Assembly (NCBI GenBank): GCA_013141125.1
Contig: JABFRO010000001.1
Coordinates: 1 to 64,000 of the forward strand
Direction of reading: 5' to 3'
Source of the DNA: Methylophilaceae bacterium
Lineage (GTDB): Bacteria; Pseudomonadota; Gammaproteobacteria; Burkholderiales; Methylophilaceae
Length of the DNA: 64,000 nt
Positions within the stretch are counted from its first letter, which is position 1, and the number at the start of each line of letters is the position of its first letter. The notes under the pieces are model-generated. The model searched no databases and was not told the origin of the DNA. It worked only from the letters and a program-made list of their open reading frames with translations. Below are positions 9,775-17,587 of this stretch, one piece after another. Position numbers and translations under genes: made by a program.

Positions 9775-10123
9775 TTCGCTGCTGGAGCTAAGAGCGCGCA
9801 TTAACGCCTTTGTGCAAGAACGCGACTGGGAACAATTCCATTCACCCAAGAATTTGGCCATGGCGATGATCGTGGAAGCGGCGGAAGTGGTTGAGCATTT
9901 TCAGTGGGCAACGGAAGCCGAAAGCAAAGATTTAACGCCGGAAAAACGCGAACAGGTTGCCCATGAACTGGCCGATACTTTTGTCTATTTGCTGCGTATT
10001 GCCGAAGTGTCGGGTATTGATTTGATCGCGGCAGCCAATGCGAAGATTGATCTTAATGCCAGGAAATATCCGGTGGAAAAAGCGCGGGGTAGGAATGATA
10101 AATATACGGCCTATGAAAACTGA
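9767..10123 (+). CDS. MazG-like nucleotide pyrophosphohydrolase
   Basis: About 118 residues from ATG 9767. It is an all-alpha NTP pyrophosphatase of the MazG/RS21-C6 (dCTPase-like) type. The metal-binding motif EAAEVVEHFQW with HELADTFVYLLRIAE is the classical EExxE...ExxD pair. It would hydrolyse NTPs or modified dNTPs to NMP and pyrophosphate (nucleotide-pool cleaning). It overlaps the methyltransferase end, indicating translational coupling. Confidence 0.88.
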   Translation: MPDSLLELRARINAFVQERDWEQFHSPKNLAMAMIVEAAEVVEHFQWATEAESKDLTPEKREQVAHELADTFVYLLRIAEVSGIDLIAAANAKIDLNARKYPVEKARGRNDKYTAYEN

Positions 10124-10163
10124 AGCCGAATCCAGACGTATCATCAATGGCAGTTTTACATGC

Positions 10164-10189
10164 GCCGGATAACGCTACGCTTATCCGGC
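10164..10189. terminator. REP-like hairpin between convergent genes
   Basis: GCCGGATAA (10164-10172) and TTATCCGGC (10181-10189) form a perfect 9-bp stem with an 8-base loop, followed by CTTCTT. The sequence resembles enterobacterial REP units. It sits between the MazG-like gene (plus) and the AraC gene (minus) and may terminate both. Confidence 0.55.
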
Positions 10190-10214
10190 CTTCTTGTGCT
10201 CGACAAAATTTGTT

Positions 10215-10960
10215 TTATTCCAGGCGTGAAACACGTTTGAACACATAGGAAGGATTCGCGCCAAAAACATCCTTGAAGCAGTGGCTGAAATGGCTGGCAT
10301 CGGAAAACCCGGCATCCATGGCGGAACGTGTCATGCAATCGGTCTGGCTCATGGTGTAGATGGCGACTCCCAGCCTTTTCCAGATGCGGTAGCGCCGGTA
10401 TGGCAGCCGGTTTCAGCCTTGAACAAATGCAGCAATCTGGAGGTGGAGAGGTTGGCTAAATTGGCGATTTGCAGCTGTGAATGATTTTGCTCGGGTTCTT
10501 GCCTGAGTAAATCCATTACGGAAATTAAGCGCGGGTGAAGCAGCGGCAGATTCTCTGTGTATGGCGGAATTAGCGTTTCTATCAGCTTGTGGATGGCTTC
10601 CTTGGCGGGTGATTCTTCATAAATTTTGACGAACAGTTCCACAATATCGGCATCATCGAAGGCCTGGAATGCATTGAGGGCATAGGGAAACCGCTGGCGA
10701 AACGCCTCATAATCAGGGCTATCGCGTTCTATGAATAATTTTGCCAGCACGTTTCCTTCCAGATCCAGTTCATGCAACATTCCGGCAGGCACAATGCCGC
10801 AACGGCAGCTTATGCACTCGCCTTGGTTGATGCGTATGCGAAAAGGGCGATAAAGACCGACTAGCAGCACAGGGGCAGCATGTAATCTTGGTTCCAGATG
10901 TTGCAATGGCCCAAAATACAGCGAACGGCCAGGCCACATGAAAAAATAGGTGGGGAACAA
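10215..10960 (-). pseudogene. AraC-family transcriptional regulator, frameshifted in the HTH domain
   Basis: The frame from 10960 gives a sensor-like N-terminal domain and the first helix-turn-helix (LQIANLANLSTSRLLHLFKAETG). The frame breaks near 10401-10404. The other frame then continues PYRRYRIWKRLGVAIYTM, AMDAGFSDASHFSHCFKDVFG and ends at 10215, which is the second AraC helix-turn-helix with its typical GFSDASHFSHCFK signature. Restoring one base rejoins the two parts to a normal-length regulator of about 248 residues. As written it lacks the second DNA-binding helix pair. It is divergent from a small membrane protein gene at 11106, a possible target. Confidence 0.8.
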
Positions 10961-11105
10961 ATTTATTCCTTGAAGTTAGCAGGTTCTTACAAGCCGCATG
11001 AGATAGGCAGGAATAGAATGCACTTCGCGCATTCAGTACGGGAATGCAATTAATCGTCGTTGACGATTTTCTATTTTTTGAGCGGCAAAAACAAGGAGAA
11101 ATATT

Positions 11106-11495
11106 ATGTTAGGAATCTGGGGAAATCATGCTGGCCAGTTTTTATCCGTGGTGGGTTGGTTAATCATCGTCGCGTTTGCCATACCTATTACTTTCTGGCC
11201 ATTTCAGTGGGCGAAATTAGTGGGCTGGGAAATTCCGCAACAAACCCATTTGGCGCTTTATTTTGGCCGATGTCTGGGTTGTGTGGGAGGTGCTGTGGCG
11301 TTATTCAGTATTTTAGCGGCAAATAACCCTATGGTGCAGCCGTTTTACTTCAAGCTATTACTGACCATTTGGGCTTCTATGGTCATTCTCCACATTTACG
11401 GAGCTATCAAGAAAATTCAGCCGATACTTGAAACATTGGAGATTGGCTTTTGGTTGGGTTTGGCTTTGCTTACACTGGCCTTTTGGCCGACGTAA
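11106..11495 (+). CDS. Small integral membrane protein, unknown
   Basis: A 129-residue protein with four probable membrane helices (about 12-32, 50-72, 80-100, 108-127). A clear AAGGAG lies upstream of ATG 11106. No family is recognised. It stands alone, divergent from the AraC-type regulator with 145 bases between them, so regulation by that protein is plausible but not shown. It is convergent with the signalling operon. Confidence 0.7.
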   Translation: MLGIWGNHAGQFLSVVGWLIIVAFAIPITFWPFQWAKLVGWEIPQQTHLALYFGRCLGCVGGAVALFSILAANNPMVQPFYFKLLLTIWASMVILHIYGAIKKIQPILETLEIGFWLGLALLTLAFWPT

Positions 11496-11507
11496 GTGGC
11501 TGTTGAA

Positions 11508-12161
11508 TCAAAATTTTTCCAGGGTACTGCTATTTGTGCCATAGCGGCGTGACAATAACCAAACCAAGTCAGTAAATTGCGCTTGATTGAGTTGTGGCAT
11601 TCCCGCGATGACCAGTACAAAACGGTATTCACCGATATATAGTGGCCACAGCCCAAGTTGGCTGTTGCCTGATGCATCTATCAGCCCCCAGTTACTCGTG
11701 GAAAACCCTAAATTGCCTTCCAGCAATCCCTTGTGCCTGGTATGTAAATCGGCCAGATCAGCAGAAAGTGCGGATAGCTCCTCGGCGGCTTCATGCGGAA
11801 AGCCTGCTGTTGCCAGATAAAGCCCTTGTGCATCGGAAAGCAGGGCTTTTTCGTTGCTGGAAAGCTGAACCAGCAGCGGAGGTAATACGTCTTCCAATGA
11901 GCCTGCGGGCGGGTGGTGCGGGGTATTCTCTCCTTGTATCAGGCCTAGTTCTTGCAGTCGGTAAATCAGTTCACTAATATCTTCGTCAGGTTGGGCGTGC
12001 GACCATCTTGCCAATGCGGCTTCATTCAGCAATGGGGATTCATCCCCTGTCATCAGCGACATCAGAAATTGACGGCTGGCATCTTTTTTTTGATTAGCGG
12101 CCAGGTAATAGGCACCTGCAGCGGTGGGTGATAAATAAACACCTTCTTGTAATTTAAACAT
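11508..12161 (-). CDS. Last gene of the GTPase/roadblock operon; possible second roadblock-like protein
   Basis: 217 residues, starting eight bases inside the end of the GTPase gene, so almost certainly translated with it. Residues about 1-95 look like a small winged-helix-like segment (LSPTAAGAYYLAANQ, ISELIYRLQELGLIQGE). Residues about 100-210 (LSDAQGLYLATAGFPHEAAEELSA then GLIDASG and YIGEYRFVLVIAGMPQLN) have the alternation and length expected of a roadblock/LC7 fold. That reading is by eye. If right, the operon has two roadblock-type proteins around one GTPase. Confidence 0.75.
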   Translation of the reverse strand: MFKLQEGVYLSPTAAGAYYLAANQKKDASRQFLMSLMTGDESPLLNEAALARWSHAQPDEDISELIYRLQELGLIQGENTPHHPPAGSLEDVLPPLLVQLSSNEKALLSDAQGLYLATAGFPHEAAEELSALSADLADLHTRHKGLLEGNLGFSTSNWGLIDASGNSQLGLWPLYIGEYRFVLVIAGMPQLNQAQFTDLVWLLSRRYGTNSSTLEKF

Positions 12162-12696
12162 GTTCTTCCAGCCCGGGGTCGATTGAGTAAAGTAAGGATT
12201 TAATGAGGGTTAACATGTCAGCACGATTTCTTGCATCTACTTCAAAGATGGGTGGGTTGAGTCCAGTACCCTGTAATTGTGCATGGTATTCGTTAATGGT
12301 TGGCGTTGGATGGCTATCCATGTGGGTAATGCCAATAACCACGCCGCGTCCCTGGATGAAGTCTTTGAAAGCCGTTAAAAAGAAATGCAAGTCCTGAAAT
12401 GCCGTACTGCGTGAATTATCCAGCATCAGCACCAGGCCTATGCCGCCTTCGCTCAATATTTCCCACATAAAATCAAAACGCTCTTGCCCAGGCGTGCCGT
12501 ATAAATGAATACGTTCGGTGGCATTTATTTTCATCATGCCGTAATCCATCGCCACAGTCGTTTGCGGTTTGCGATTAGCCGTCATATCGGTGGCAGATGC
12601 ATCGGTACCTATTGGCGCTATATCACTGAGTGTGATGATGGCGGTAGTTTTCCCTGCGCCGACTGGCCCGGTAAAAACAAGTTTATAGTTTGCCAT
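12154..12696 (-). CDS. MglA-like small Ras-type GTPase
   Basis: A 180-residue small GTPase. The P-loop is GPVGAGKTT (10-18), switch II starts GTPGQERF (67-74, with the catalytic-type Gln71), and THMD (124-127) is the G4 guanine-specificity motif. This is the bacterial MglA/Rup-type subgroup of Ras-like proteins, which set cell polarity in gliding and twitching bacteria and are switched off by roadblock-domain GAPs such as MglB. A roadblock protein lies at the head of the same operon, and a Pil-Chp chemosensory operon is divergent from it. A polarity or motility switch is therefore the likely role. There is no membrane segment. Confidence 0.88.
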   Translation of the reverse strand: MANYKLVFTGPVGAGKTTAIITLSDIAPIGTDASATDMTANRKPQTTVAMDYGMMKINATERIHLYGTPGQERFDFMWEILSEGGIGLVLMLDNSRSTAFQDLHFFLTAFKDFIQGRGVVIGITHMDSHPTPTINEYHAQLQGTGLNPPIFEVDARNRADMLTLIKSLLYSIDPGLEEHV

Positions 12697-12716
12697 TTGC
12701 GTTAAATCTCTTTTCG

Positions 12717-13994
12717 TTAGTCGCGCATTAATCGGTTCAGCAACTTGCCTAAAAAGCTGCTGCGCTCTTTGGGTGCGTCCTGTTTGTTGGCTACAGGTTT
12801 TCCGCTATGGCTTGTAGAGTGCGTGGCTACCAGATTCTTGCTGCCTGTAGACGTGGTTATGATGGAAGCGATGCCAATGGCATTGGCCGCACTATAAAAA
12901 GCAAACACATAGCGCTGAGGAATATGCAGGTGTGCTGCCGTATCCAGCAGGCTCATGGCTTGTGTTAGCCATAAAGCCGAAATGCGCATGGCATGGGGAA
13001 TAGCTTCCAATCGTGTGAAATTTGGCCAGCGCTCAAGCTTTATGGGTGCATGTAGATCAGTTCCCAACGGAACACGGCCGCGTGCTGCGGAAAGGCTTAT
13101 TAGCCAAAGAAAGTTTTCCAGCGGGATTTTAGGCAGCAATGTTAGATGTTCATGCTCAATCAGTTCGCGCACTCTGGTATCTTGCATGTTAGCCATGTGC
13201 ATGACGCTGATAGCGCGTATTCGTTGTGTGCTGGCTTGCGTCATTACCCATCCTGGTGGGTCTGGAATGACCAGGATTACCGCCAGCACACCTTCAATAA
13301 CGCGTGATTTTCCATCAGCTCTTGCCACCTTCAGCGTGTCAGTTAGCAGCCCTTGCAACATAACGTGTGGATCGTAAAATACGTGGGCTGGTATTTCCTT
13401 GCTGCCTGGGTCAAAGTCTGGACGATTGCCGAACGTATTGTGATTAATTTCATCATCCATCGCCTGAGTTACATCACGGGTTTGCGGCGCGGGTTTAGAC
13501 TTGGTTTTGGCCGGATTCGAAATTGTAATTGGAGCAATAACAGCTGGTTCTGCTGCCAGATTACTAACTTCTTTATTTGGTTTATTTTGTGCTTTGTTAA
13601 CCGGTGTTATTTGATTGATAGGTGTGGAGGCTACGGGCTGTATAGGTGTTATGCGTTGAATTTGTTTGGAAACCAGTGTAATGGCTTCCAGCAAGAGAGT
13701 AGGTTTTACTGGCTTTTTTACCCACACCACTTCTGCCAGATGTTGTTCAGCCAGCGATAACACAATAACCGGCTGCGTTGGAAAACGTTGACGAAACTCC
13801 AGCCACAATGCGCGGGGGTTGCCCGCATCCAGATCAAGTATGAGAATTTCTGCTTCATGGGCTGCTACGATGAGTGCCTGACATTGTGTTGAGCTGCGCA
13901 ACAAGGTTTCAATGGCGGCGGCGGATCGCTCAGAAATATGGCTCAGGCCAATTAATATTGGGTGGAGTTTGTCTGGGCTTGTTATGCTCATCAT
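12717..13994 (-). CDS. Receiver-like protein of the GTPase operon, unknown C-terminal domain
   Basis: 425 residues. Residues about 8-120 look like a response-regulator receiver: an acidic strand end (ILILDLDAG), a beta4-like VIVLS and a VKKPVKPTLL segment matching the conserved Lys-Pro. The acidic pocket after beta1 is not obvious, so phosphorylation is uncertain (pseudo-receiver). A low-complexity Pro/Asn/Lys linker (about 120-200) joins a folded C-terminal domain of about 180 residues that I do not recognise (FYDPHVMLQGLL, KIPLENFLWLISLSAARGRV). The start overlaps the TPR gene stop (ATGA). The role is presumably signal output or scaffold for the GTPase encoded next. Confidence 0.8.
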   Translation of the reverse strand: MMSITSPDKLHPILIGLSHISERSAAAIETLLRSSTQCQALIVAAHEAEILILDLDAGNPRALWLEFRQRFPTQPVIVLSLAEQHLAEVVWVKKPVKPTLLLEAITLVSKQIQRITPIQPVASTPINQITPVNKAQNKPNKEVSNLAAEPAVIAPITISNPAKTKSKPAPQTRDVTQAMDDEINHNTFGNRPDFDPGSKEIPAHVFYDPHVMLQGLLTDTLKVARADGKSRVIEGVLAVILVIPDPPGWVMTQASTQRIRAISVMHMANMQDTRVRELIEHEHLTLLPKIPLENFLWLISLSAARGRVPLGTDLHAPIKLERWPNFTRLEAIPHAMRISALWLTQAMSLLDTAAHLHIPQRYVFAFYSAANAIGIASIITTSTGSKNLVATHSTSHSGKPVANKQDAPKERSSFLGKLLNRLMRD

Positions 13995-14707
13995 GCCGTC
14001 ACAATTGGTTTAAGCGTGATATTTTTGATTATTTCGGGAGCATTCATACCCAGTTTGGCTAGTAAATTGGCCACGGCGTTGCTATCACAGGTATGTGTAT
14101 ATAAATCAGCCAGCTCGCGGGCTATGGCAGGATCAGTCGGGTTCTCAATCAAGGCCTGTTCCAGTGTTTCCTGTGCTTGGTCGAGCTGGCCATAATTTAG
14201 AAAATCCAGTGCTTGCTCTAACGCTGGGCGTAAATCACTCTGGTGCCTGTTATTGCTTCGAATAATGAAATTGAAGGAACCTGTGCTACCTTGGCTAAGC
14301 CGTGAGCGTAAGGCTGGCGGATGTATTTCATTGTTTGAAATCCCTGAATCCAGCCGTGAATTTAGAAACTCATATTGTGTGTTGTTTAACAAATTGGCAG
14401 AAGTTTGCAGCAGGCGTTTGCGTAGCGCCAATCCCCAATGACCCAAAGCTATAAATAAATCCAAAAGAGCTGCAAACAAGGCATCGCCCTGATTTAGGTG
14501 CTGGTGCAGCATGATGCGCTGCACATGGCCGCGCAAGTCATTCGGACTGCGTGCAATACGGTGAGCCAGAGCGTCAGCCAGCCAAGGTGTATGCAGGCTT
14601 TCAGTGAGTTTAAGTTGCGTACGAAGTTCACTGATAAAAGCCGGATCTGACCTATCTGGATGCATGAGCTCATCTGTGGTAGTTTGCATTTTCGTCTGTG
14701 ATTGCAT
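13991..14707 (-). CDS. TPR-like protein with FimV-type C-terminal segment
   Basis: 238 residues, soluble. The C-terminal 70 residues (ALEQALDFLNYGQLDQAQET ... ARELADLYTHTCDSNAVANL) read as tetratricopeptide helices similar to the conserved end of FimV. FimV is the polar hub protein that works with Pil-Chp signalling in Pseudomonas. The N-terminal part is helical and not recognised. It overlaps the next gene by four bases. A scaffolding role linking the GTPase module to the Chp array is inference. Confidence 0.75.
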   Translation of the reverse strand: MQSQTKMQTTTDELMHPDRSDPAFISELRTQLKLTESLHTPWLADALAHRIARSPNDLRGHVQRIMLHQHLNQGDALFAALLDLFIALGHWGLALRKRLLQTSANLLNNTQYEFLNSRLDSGISNNEIHPPALRSRLSQGSTGSFNFIIRSNNRHQSDLRPALEQALDFLNYGQLDQAQETLEQALIENPTDPAIARELADLYTHTCDSNAVANLLAKLGMNAPEIIKNITLKPIVTA

Positions 14708-14740
14708 TATTATTCTCGGCTCCAGTCAGCACGAATTGCG

Positions 14741-15484
14741 CTACTTTACCAAGGTGTCCATCAGGTCAATCATGAATTCCGCTTCTTCATGATCAACTTT
14801 GGCCCAGGTTTTAAAGCCCAAACTCACCAGAACTTCTTCCGCTTGTGCATCTTTTGCTTCCAGCAAATGGTTGAGTAATGGCTCGCGCAAATGTGCCAGG
14901 CGTGGTCCTATCATGAGCTGGTGATGAATGATGTGAATATGGCTGGATACCAGGACACGTAAATTTTTTCTGGTGGTTTCTGAAAAATGCTCAAATGCAT
15001 CCTTGAGAAAAAAACCAATATCTGCTTTGTCGGTAATCAAATCCTTGGCCACCAGCACATAACTGCTACATATATGACGTGTGGTGTTATCGCGATCAAG
15101 ATCAGCAGGTTCGATCATAATCATACCCATCATGTGTACATCCGGTGCGTCAGTAGAGGCGATGCGAGTGCCGTGTTTTAAATCCTCAATCGAGAGGATG
15201 GAACTCTCGGCACTTACAGCTATAACAGCTTCATCGGAAGTGGCATTAGGGCAGGCGACCACTTGAAAGCCTTTGTCGCGAATCAACATGGCAGCATCAA
15301 AGGGGTTGGCATAGATTAAATCTACCTTGCCTGATTCAATCGCCTCGCGTTGGGCCTCGAAACTGTCGTATAACTCCAGATGTATTTTTTCATTTAATTG
15401 GCGCTGTATCCAAGTGTTGAAAATATACCAGCCTGAGATGTAACTCGGCATAAAGTCCGGGCTTACCGTGAAATTGTAGGACAT
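14741..15484 (-). CDS. PhnD-like periplasmic-binding-protein fold without signal peptide
   Basis: 247 residues, matching phosphonate/phosphite ABC-type binding proteins (FEAQREAIESGKVDLIYANPFDA, IASTDAPDVHMMG, SSYVLVAKD). It starts directly at the folded domain (MSYNFTVSPDFMPSYISGW), with no signal peptide or lipobox, and no ABC transporter genes are nearby. It should therefore be cytoplasmic and serve as a ligand-sensing or protein-binding module rather than in uptake. It sits between the PAS gene (12 bases upstream) and the TPR gene. Confidence 0.82.
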   Translation of the reverse strand: MSYNFTVSPDFMPSYISGWYIFNTWIQRQLNEKIHLELYDSFEAQREAIESGKVDLIYANPFDAAMLIRDKGFQVVACPNATSDEAVIAVSAESSILSIEDLKHGTRIASTDAPDVHMMGMIMIEPADLDRDNTTRHICSSYVLVAKDLITDKADIGFFLKDAFEHFSETTRKNLRVLVSSHIHIIHHQLMIGPRLAHLREPLLNHLLEAKDAQAEEVLVSLGFKTWAKVDHEEAEFMIDLMDTLVK

Positions 15485-15496
15485 AAGATTTCCCCA

Positions 15497-15973
15497 TTAA
15501 GACAAGGTTGGATACAGCTGCAAACATTCTTCGATGCGGGTACGCGAAGGTTTGCGCCGCACCGAGGTATAGCCCACAATCTGGCCATCGCGCACATTGG
15601 GTACTACCGTGGCATATACCCAGTAATAGCGGCCATCCTTGCGCAAGTTCTTGACGTAGCCTTGCCATTTTTGGCCGGCATTTACGGTATCCCACAGGCC
15701 TTTGAAAGCGGCGGATGGCATAAACGGGTGGCGTAAAATATGGTGTGGCGCGCCTAGCAACTCCTCGGCAGCGTAGCCTGACATTTCGATAAATGATGCA
15801 TTGAAATGGGTAATAATGCCGCCAATATCCGTACGCGAAACGATTAAACAGCCTTCGGGGTAGGGTACTTCTTCATCGACGACCAATACCTTGCGGCTGG
15901 TACCGTCTGCGTATTGCAGCTGGTGTTCGGTATACGAGCCCAAGACATCGGATGGATTCATATCATTTAGCAT
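15497..15973 (-). CDS. Stand-alone Aer-like PAS domain protein
   Basis: 158 residues, essentially one PAS domain: GGIITHFNASFIEMSGYAAE, APHHILRHPFMP, GLWDTVNAGQKWQGYVKN and RKDGRYYWVYA. It closely resembles the FAD-binding PAS of Aer-type energy-taxis receptors and the first PAS of the chemoreceptor at 56-3559. It has no output domain, so it must act through a partner, most simply the roadblock/GTPase proteins of its operon. The start at 15973 is supported by AAGGAAA upstream. Confidence 0.88.
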   Translation of the reverse strand: MLNDMNPSDVLGSYTEHQLQYADGTSRKVLVVDEEVPYPEGCLIVSRTDIGGIITHFNASFIEMSGYAAEELLGAPHHILRHPFMPSAAFKGLWDTVNAGQKWQGYVKNLRKDGRYYWVYATVVPNVRDGQIVGYTSVRRKPSRTRIEECLQLYPTLS

Positions 15974-16002
15974 GAGATTTTTCCTTGATTATTTGAGAGC
16001 GC

Positions 16003-16365
16003 TTAAATCAATTTGCTGATTGATTCTGCCGCGCGTTTCACATCCAGAAAAATCAGGCCAAGTTTTGCATTCGGTTTGGCAAGCACGGTCAGCACGGCTT
16101 CTTCGCCAGCATGCGTGAGCACGATATAGCCTTTGGAGGCCTTTACCAGCACTTGCTCCAAAGTGCCGCGTGCCAGTTCTTTTGCGGTTCGATCGCCCAA
16201 GGCAAGAATTGCCGCACTCATGGCACCGACTCTGTCCTCATCCATTCCGGCGGGCAGTAGTGCCGCCATGATCAAGCCATCGGTTGAAATGACAGCAGAG
16301 GCTTCAATATCTGCAGAGGTGCCGTTGAGTTCATTCAGTGTTGCAACCAACATGTCAGCGCGCAT
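16003..16365 (-). CDS. Roadblock/LC7 domain protein (MglB-like)
   Basis: 120 residues forming a single roadblock/LC7 domain (ADIEASAVISTDGLIMAALLP, AILALGDRTAKELARGTLEQ, YIVLTHAGEEAVLTVLAKPNAKLG). In Myxococcus and Thermus the homologous MglB dimer is the GTPase-activating protein for MglA. It is the first gene of the seven-gene operon that also encodes the MglA-like GTPase, and is divergent from pilG. A GAP or adaptor for that GTPase is the natural reading. Confidence 0.88.
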   Translation of the reverse strand: MRADMLVATLNELNGTSADIEASAVISTDGLIMAALLPAGMDEDRVGAMSAAILALGDRTAKELARGTLEQVLVKASKGYIVLTHAGEEAVLTVLAKPNAKLGLIFLDVKRAAESISKLI

Positions 16366-16549
16366 AGCTTAATTTTCCCTGTTATTTACGATAAAAATAA
16401 AAAACCTTGGTTTGAAAGCAATAACCACTTTTATAAAGTTAATACACTTACGACTGTTTTTTACATTACTTTACCTTTAATTAAGTTTTGGTTTTTTTTG
16501 TCGATTACGCTGCTAGACAGCTTGCTAAAGTCAAAACAAGGAGATCCAA
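16366..16549. promoter_or_regulatory. Divergent promoter region of the roadblock/GTPase and Chp operons
   Basis: 184 AT-rich bases between two divergent operon heads. The plus side ends in AAGGAG (16538-16543) before the GTG start of pilG. Poly-T and TTAATTAAG stretches are present. No promoter hexamers or operator can be called with confidence. Shared control of both operons is likely from the arrangement alone. Confidence 0.45.
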
Positions 16550-16951
16550 GTGGGTAGAGTGAATCTGGTTGGTGTGAAAGTGATGGTGATCGACGATAGT
16601 CAGACGATTCGGCGCAGTGCGGAAATTTTTCTTCAGGCGGATGGTTGTGAGGTTATTCAGGCGGAAGATGGTTTTGATGCCTTATCCAAAATAAGCCGCC
16701 ATGATCCCGATATTATTTTTGTAGACATCATGATGCCGCGTCTGGATGGCTATCAAACCTGTTCTCTCATCAAGAGAAACCCGCGCTATAAAGCAACGCC
16801 AGTTATCATGCTTTCCAGTAAAGATGGTTTGTTTGATCGCGCACGCGGGCTGGTGGTGGGGTCTGATCAATACCTGACAAAACCGTTCACTAAAGAGTCT
16901 TTACTGCAAGCCGTTAGTATTTATGCGCGGGCAGAGTCTGAGGCAGATTAA
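16550..16951 (+). CDS. pilG: PilG-like CheY-type response regulator
   Basis: A 133-residue stand-alone receiver. It has the acidic pair in MVIDDSQTIRR, phospho-acceptor Asp59 in FVDIMMPRLDG and Lys in YLTKPF. The GTG start is chosen for the AAGGAG seven bases upstream. As the first gene of a pilG-pilI-pilJ-chpA series it should be the output CheY of the array, phosphorylated by ChpA. In Pseudomonas PilG controls pilus extension and polarity. No PilH paralogue lies next to it. Confidence 0.85.
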   Translation: MGRVNLVGVKVMVIDDSQTIRRSAEIFLQADGCEVIQAEDGFDALSKISRHDPDIIFVDIMMPRLDGYQTCSLIKRNPRYKATPVIMLSSKDGLFDRARGLVVGSDQYLTKPFTKESLLQAVSIYARAESEAD

Positions 16952-16955
16952 GCAT

Positions 16956-17480
16956 ATGAATAAAAATAAATTCGACCGAGAGGCCTATCAACAGGCCATT
17001 TCAGCCAAGCTTGAATATTATTCTGAGCGTGAAAATTTGCTGACGGTTTCCTTATTGGGTGTCCAAGTAAATCATGAAAACTGGCTGGTGGCTTTGGATG
17101 AACTTGAAGAAGTTTTGCCTGTGGCAGAAATTACTCGGGTTCCACACACGCAGCTTTGGCTTAAAGGCTTGGTAAATGTACGCGGCAATCTTTATGCCTT
17201 GACCGATTTGGCACATTACTTTGGTCATCCGCTTGAAAAAATCACAGAGGAAAGTCGTATGTTATTGGTGCATACAAAATATGGCATCAATGCCGTATTG
17301 TTAGTGGATAAGTTGTTGGGTTTGCGTAATTTGAACGCATTGCAAGCGGTAACAGATTGCAGTTTGCAGACGATCAACAGCCAGTGTCAGTATCGGGACT
17401 CGGATCAACAGCTTTGGTCGGTGCTGAATATTGGACAATTGCTGGGTGAAAGCAAGTTTATGCAAGTCGCAACTATTTGA
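16956..17480 (+). CDS. pilI: PilI-like CheW adaptor
   Basis: 174 residues from ATG 16956, four bases after pilG. It has a CheW fold (ENWLVALDELEEVLPVAEIT, WLKGLVNVRGNLYALTDLAHYFG, RMLLVHTKYGINAVLLVDKL). The NVRG...LTDL core is the CheW signature. It couples the PilJ receptor to the ChpA kinase. Confidence 0.88.
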   Translation: MNKNKFDREAYQQAISAKLEYYSERENLLTVSLLGVQVNHENWLVALDELEEVLPVAEITRVPHTQLWLKGLVNVRGNLYALTDLAHYFGHPLEKITEESRMLLVHTKYGINAVLLVDKLLGLRNLNALQAVTDCSLQTINSQCQYRDSDQQLWSVLNIGQLLGESKFMQVATI

Positions 17481-17587
17481 ATTTGCGCAATTCGATTTGG
17501 AATAGTTTGCTTCAAAAAAATAGATAGAGAGTTAACTCGAATGTTTATGAAGGGCACTTCTATTAATCCACTGTTGGGGTAAATTAG

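Noticed and set aside
16366-16549. Sigma-28 type promoter (TAAAGTTA) upstream of pilG
   Set aside because: The matching GCCGATAA -10 element is absent at the proper distance.
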